Assembly: GCA_029961685.1 (NCBI GenBank)
Contig: JARWKL010000008.1
Span: 36,269,430 to 36,333,429 of the forward strand
DNA: 64,000 nt
Direction of reading: 5' to 3'
Source: Aristolochia californica
Lineage: Eukaryota > Streptophyta > Magnoliopsida > Piperales > Aristolochiaceae
Position 1 is the stretch's first letter; the number at the start of each line of letters is the position of its first letter. The position numbers were made by a program, and so were the translations under genes. This document shows, piece by piece, positions 61,470 to 64,000 of the stretch. The notes beneath the pieces are model-generated. The model was not told the origin of the DNA. It saw nothing but the letters and a program-made list of their open reading frames with translations, and did not search any database.

Positions 61470-62061
61470 TGTTGAATTTAGGATCCCTTTTCCATAATTC
61501 CGAGCAAGAGAAAGAAGAAAAAAAAAAAGAAGAAAAGGGAAGAAGAGCTCTCGGGTAGAGAGAAGAAACAATAAAGGAGAAAAGAGGTTGCACCAAGCAA
61601 AAAGAGAGGGAGAGAGTAACTCGAGAATGTGAAGTGTAACTTGATGAATTTCGAAGTACAACTCCTCTATTTATATTAGAGGAGGAGGTAGAGTCCTTAT
61701 ACAATTAGCCTTTCAATCCTAATTACATTCCAACTCTAACTCTCTAAGATAAGTTTATCCAAACCAATCTACTAGAAGACTAATATGAGTTGAACTAGGA
61801 CTCTTTCTTCAGTCACGTGAATATAAGGGAGAAGGCCAGCTCGTGTCCTTATCCTTATGGGTCCCTCATGAACTTCCAAATCATCTTGATAAGGTTGACA
61901 GCTCGTGAGATATTTGTGGGTTCCACTTGATCTTCAAGTCTTCTTTGTGCTTCTTAATTCCTTAACTCGTGCATGCTTGGGTGAGGACTCTTCTTGGTAT
62001 CCCACGTCCTCATGGTGGGTCCCACCAGCTCGAGCACCATGGTGGGTCCCACATTATAACA
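61470..62061 (-). mobile_element. Solo copia LTR inserted in a polypurine tract
   Basis: Minus orientation, TGTTGAATTTAGG to CATTATAACA, with a perfect 5-bp duplication AGGGG at 61465-61469 and 62062-62066. The duplication lies within CTTGAGGGGGAG, the polypurine tract of the tandem element. It belongs to the same family as the copia element at 40972-46617 and is its least-deleted LTR here (592 bp). Confidence 0.94.
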
Positions 62062-62069
62062 AGGGGGAG

Positions 62070-62484
62070 TGTTGGAAGATGGGCCCAAGCCCACATGACC
62101 AAGGAATACCCACATATCCAAGAGTATTGGAAGATGGGCCCAAGCCCATAAGATATGGATCCACCATACTCACACAAGCTGGTGGGACCCACCATGATCA
62201 CGTCAGGTCGCATAAGAAGTCTTACACAACCAGAATTATTATGGAAGCAGGTCTCATAGAGGAGTTTTAATTTAAAGGAGTTTTAGTCATGTTAGTATTC
62301 TATTTATATTGGGTTATTTAATTATGCTATGACTTATCTTTAAGTATTAGAATTTGGGTGGAATTGAGACAAATGTAGTTTAATTGCAATTGGACTCTAC
62401 TACCTTCCTCTATTATAAATAGAGGTTCATGTACTCTGATTACAAGAAGTCAATGAAGTATTTCTCTTTTTCATAAATTCAACA
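62070..62484 (+). repeat. LTR 3 of the tandem element
   Basis: TGTTGGAAGATGGGCCC to AAATTCAACA, followed by the GTATA duplication. The first 58 bp is repeated (a second GGAAGATGGGCCCAAGCCC at about 62130), unlike LTR 1 and LTR 2. Confidence 0.92.
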
Positions 62485-62489
62485 GTATA

Positions 62490-63771
62490 CAAAGCAATGT
62501 TTTAAAAAGACAAAATGTTCATTTCTAAGTTTGACAATTCAATTTATGAACATTAAGAACTCTTTTATTTAAGTTATTTTTGCCTCAAACAAACTAGAGT
62601 TCTCTAGTCAAAGCACCCATGACCACACTTGAGCATCCCCATACTTTATAAATTAGATTTAGAGTTCGTATTTGAGTTTTTCAAAGAACCAATCCTTGAA
62701 AGCTAAGTATATGTGAACTTGTACTTTGAAATCCATATTTACTTAGCGTTATCCTTTCTAGAGTCTTCACACCGTGCTTTGAAATCATCATTACCAATTG
62801 TAGCAAAGTCATTTGCATTGGCATTTGTTTGGGCATTCATTAATTGGAGCTAGATTCCAAAATCCAAGTGCTTACTAGTACTTTAAATTTATTGATTACA
62901 CTTGGTCAAGTGGAACTCAACTAGACTTCTCTTATTTTGAAATTGGTTACAAAGTTTAAATTGCCACTTGTGTGCTCGAATTTTTGAAAACAAACTTATA
63001 TTGAGCTGCAAGAATTTGTCCTCCAATTGAAAAACCAATCTTAGAGTTGTTATGGACCTTGCATTTAAATATGAAATCAATTAATAACTAATTGAGTTGT
63101 TCCCCATATATTGGGCATATAGAATTGGTTTTACTTTTCAATTGAGCTTGTAATATTGAAACCCGCCTATTGAAAGGTATTATATGTAAGAGTTGAATTA
63201 TATGCAAGTGAACCTTGCATTCATCGTGGTCAAGCTTTGTGAAGGAAAAACCTTTCGTTCAACACAATCCGTTGATAAAGCCTTTGTGGCTACTATCAAT
63301 GTGGCAAAATCCCATAATGGGTCTAGGCAAGTGTTGCCTAGCGTGTTGCAAAAAATATGTGTGTAGAGTCTAGTCTTGTGTAGCCTAGATTATTGTTGTA
63401 AAAATCATCTAGTTGATCTAGGCTTGTGTGGCCTAGTGTGCTATTATAAAAGCTCCTTCATGGTCAAAGTTGTAATTGGTCTTGGGACCAACATTAAGTT
63501 ACAAAGTGCAGTTGAGTTTGTTTACATAGTGGATTCAACTCCAAGGTGCAAATATGTTGAAAGTGGATATAGCAACCTAAGTTTGGGTTGTGTTCCACTT
63601 TAGATTAAGTGAGTTCATTGTAGAAGTGTTTTAATTTGCATTAAACTTTAACTTAAAATCACTTTACAAGACATTAAGCCCAAGACAAAAGAAAGTTAAG
63701 ATTTAGTAATAAAGTGAATAAACCTATTCACCTCCCCACCTCTTTAGGTATGTTTCTCATTGGACATAACA
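62490..63771 (+). repeat. Putative 3' part of a large copia LTR
   Basis: Ends with AACCTATTCACC...CATAACA, a form seen at the ends of SIRE/Maximus-type copia LTRs, followed by a decayed primer-binding site. The earlier part of the same LTR would be 53.9-54.85 kb. No second LTR or TSD is available within the window. A direct repeat of TCTAGGC...TGTGGCCTAG type occurs near 63330-63440. Confidence 0.45.
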
Positions 63772-63773
63772 AA

Positions 63774-63785
63774 TGGAATCAAAGC
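63774..63785 (+). other. Decayed tRNA-Met primer-binding site
   Basis: TGGAATCAAAGC, two changes from TGGTATCAGAGC, lies 2 nt after the putative LTR end. The remaining 215 bp to the window end would be leader sequence. Confidence 0.45.
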
Positions 63786-64000
63786 AAGTATACTCTAATA
63801 GCTTGGTGTTCAAATTGAGACCAAAGATCCATCAACACCCATCCACTTTGAATCCTTGAAATATGGTAGCTTATATTGTAATTTTGGAGGGTTATGATCT
63901 GTTTACTCTATTTAATAGGACACAATATGAGTCACGGGGGTATAGTTTTCATTTAGTCAAAAAGTGAAGGCATGTGAGAATCCTTTAGTGGTGACCCTAT

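Larger units (their letters stand above)
57655..62069 (+). other. Internal segment 2, interrupted by hAT element and solo LTR
   Basis: Homologous to internal 1 throughout once the two insertions are removed. A TA/GA compound microsatellite lies at 59099-59180, where internal 1 has its (AT)n tract. Confidence 0.88.
54854..62484 (+). mobile_element. Tandem LTR-internal-LTR-internal-LTR element, copia-derived, non-coding
   Basis: Three LTRs (54854-55241, 57311-57654, 62070-62484) and two internals flanked as a whole by a perfect 5-bp duplication, GTATA (54849-54853 and 62485-62489). Internal 1 is 2069 bp; internal 2 is 4415 bp but about 2085 bp after subtracting a hAT element and a solo LTR with their duplications. 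Neither internal encodes gag-pol. Only the extreme RNase H C-terminus remains (SKFGVHDVLSPPS near 57262; equivalent near 61425), matching the copia element at 46010. Confidence 0.94.

Overview
This is a nuclear window from a flowering plant. It holds an intron-rich gene with GT-AG introns, Ty1/copia and Ty3/gypsy elements primed by initiator tRNA-Met, a zf-RVT/RNase H LINE, a hAT element and PIF/Harbinger remnants. The species cannot be named from the sequence. I see no prokaryotic feature, CRISPR array, tRNA or rRNA gene.

Region 1 (about 0.4-13.5 kb) is the genic part. One complete minus-strand gene runs from 12771 down to 398. I reconstructed 18 exons with consistent phase (3144 bp, 1047 residues). 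It encodes a nuclear chromatin-type protein of the IDM1-related plant family: acidic N-terminus, two Tify-binding (Jas-like) domains, two PHD fingers and a C-terminal GNAT acetyltransferase domain. Its 3.9-kb ninth intron carries two 5'-truncated copies of one LINE family in opposite orientations, each with a recognisable target-site duplication.

Region 2 (13.5-26 kb) is repeat-built: a three-copy 313-bp tandem repeat, a PIF/Harbinger remnant, and a three-unit array of a composite (Harbinger end plus LTR-like) repeat. Two of the units carry the same solo LTR with the same TTTTC duplication; the third keeps the empty site. Decayed copia pieces follow.

Region 3 (26-33.3 kb) is a Ty3/gypsy Athila/Tat-like element, 26070-33275, with a perfect TGAAC duplication. 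A deletion fuses its 5' LTR directly to the protease, so gag and the primer-binding site are gone.

Region 4 (33.3-49.3 kb) contains a 668-bp tandem duplication, an array of about 15 degenerate TGATCGATCA palindromes, a second decayed gypsy element broken by two solo LTRs, and a copia element (40972-46617) nested in an antiparallel copy of its own family. A further truncated copia element follows.

Region 5 (49.3-54 kb) has few recognisable transposons: a 284-bp tandem duplication and a long (CT)n tract. I could not support a gene there.

Region 6 (54-64 kb) is a stacked insertion. A non-coding copia-derived element in the form LTR-internal-LTR-internal-LTR (54854-62484, duplication GTATA) sits in the putative LTR of another copia element. 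Its second internal segment holds a hAT element (duplication CTTATTAC) and a solo LTR inserted inside the polypurine tract (duplication AGGGG). All transposon coding regions seen are broken. The main value of the window is the one intact chromatin-factor gene and an unusually readable insertion history.
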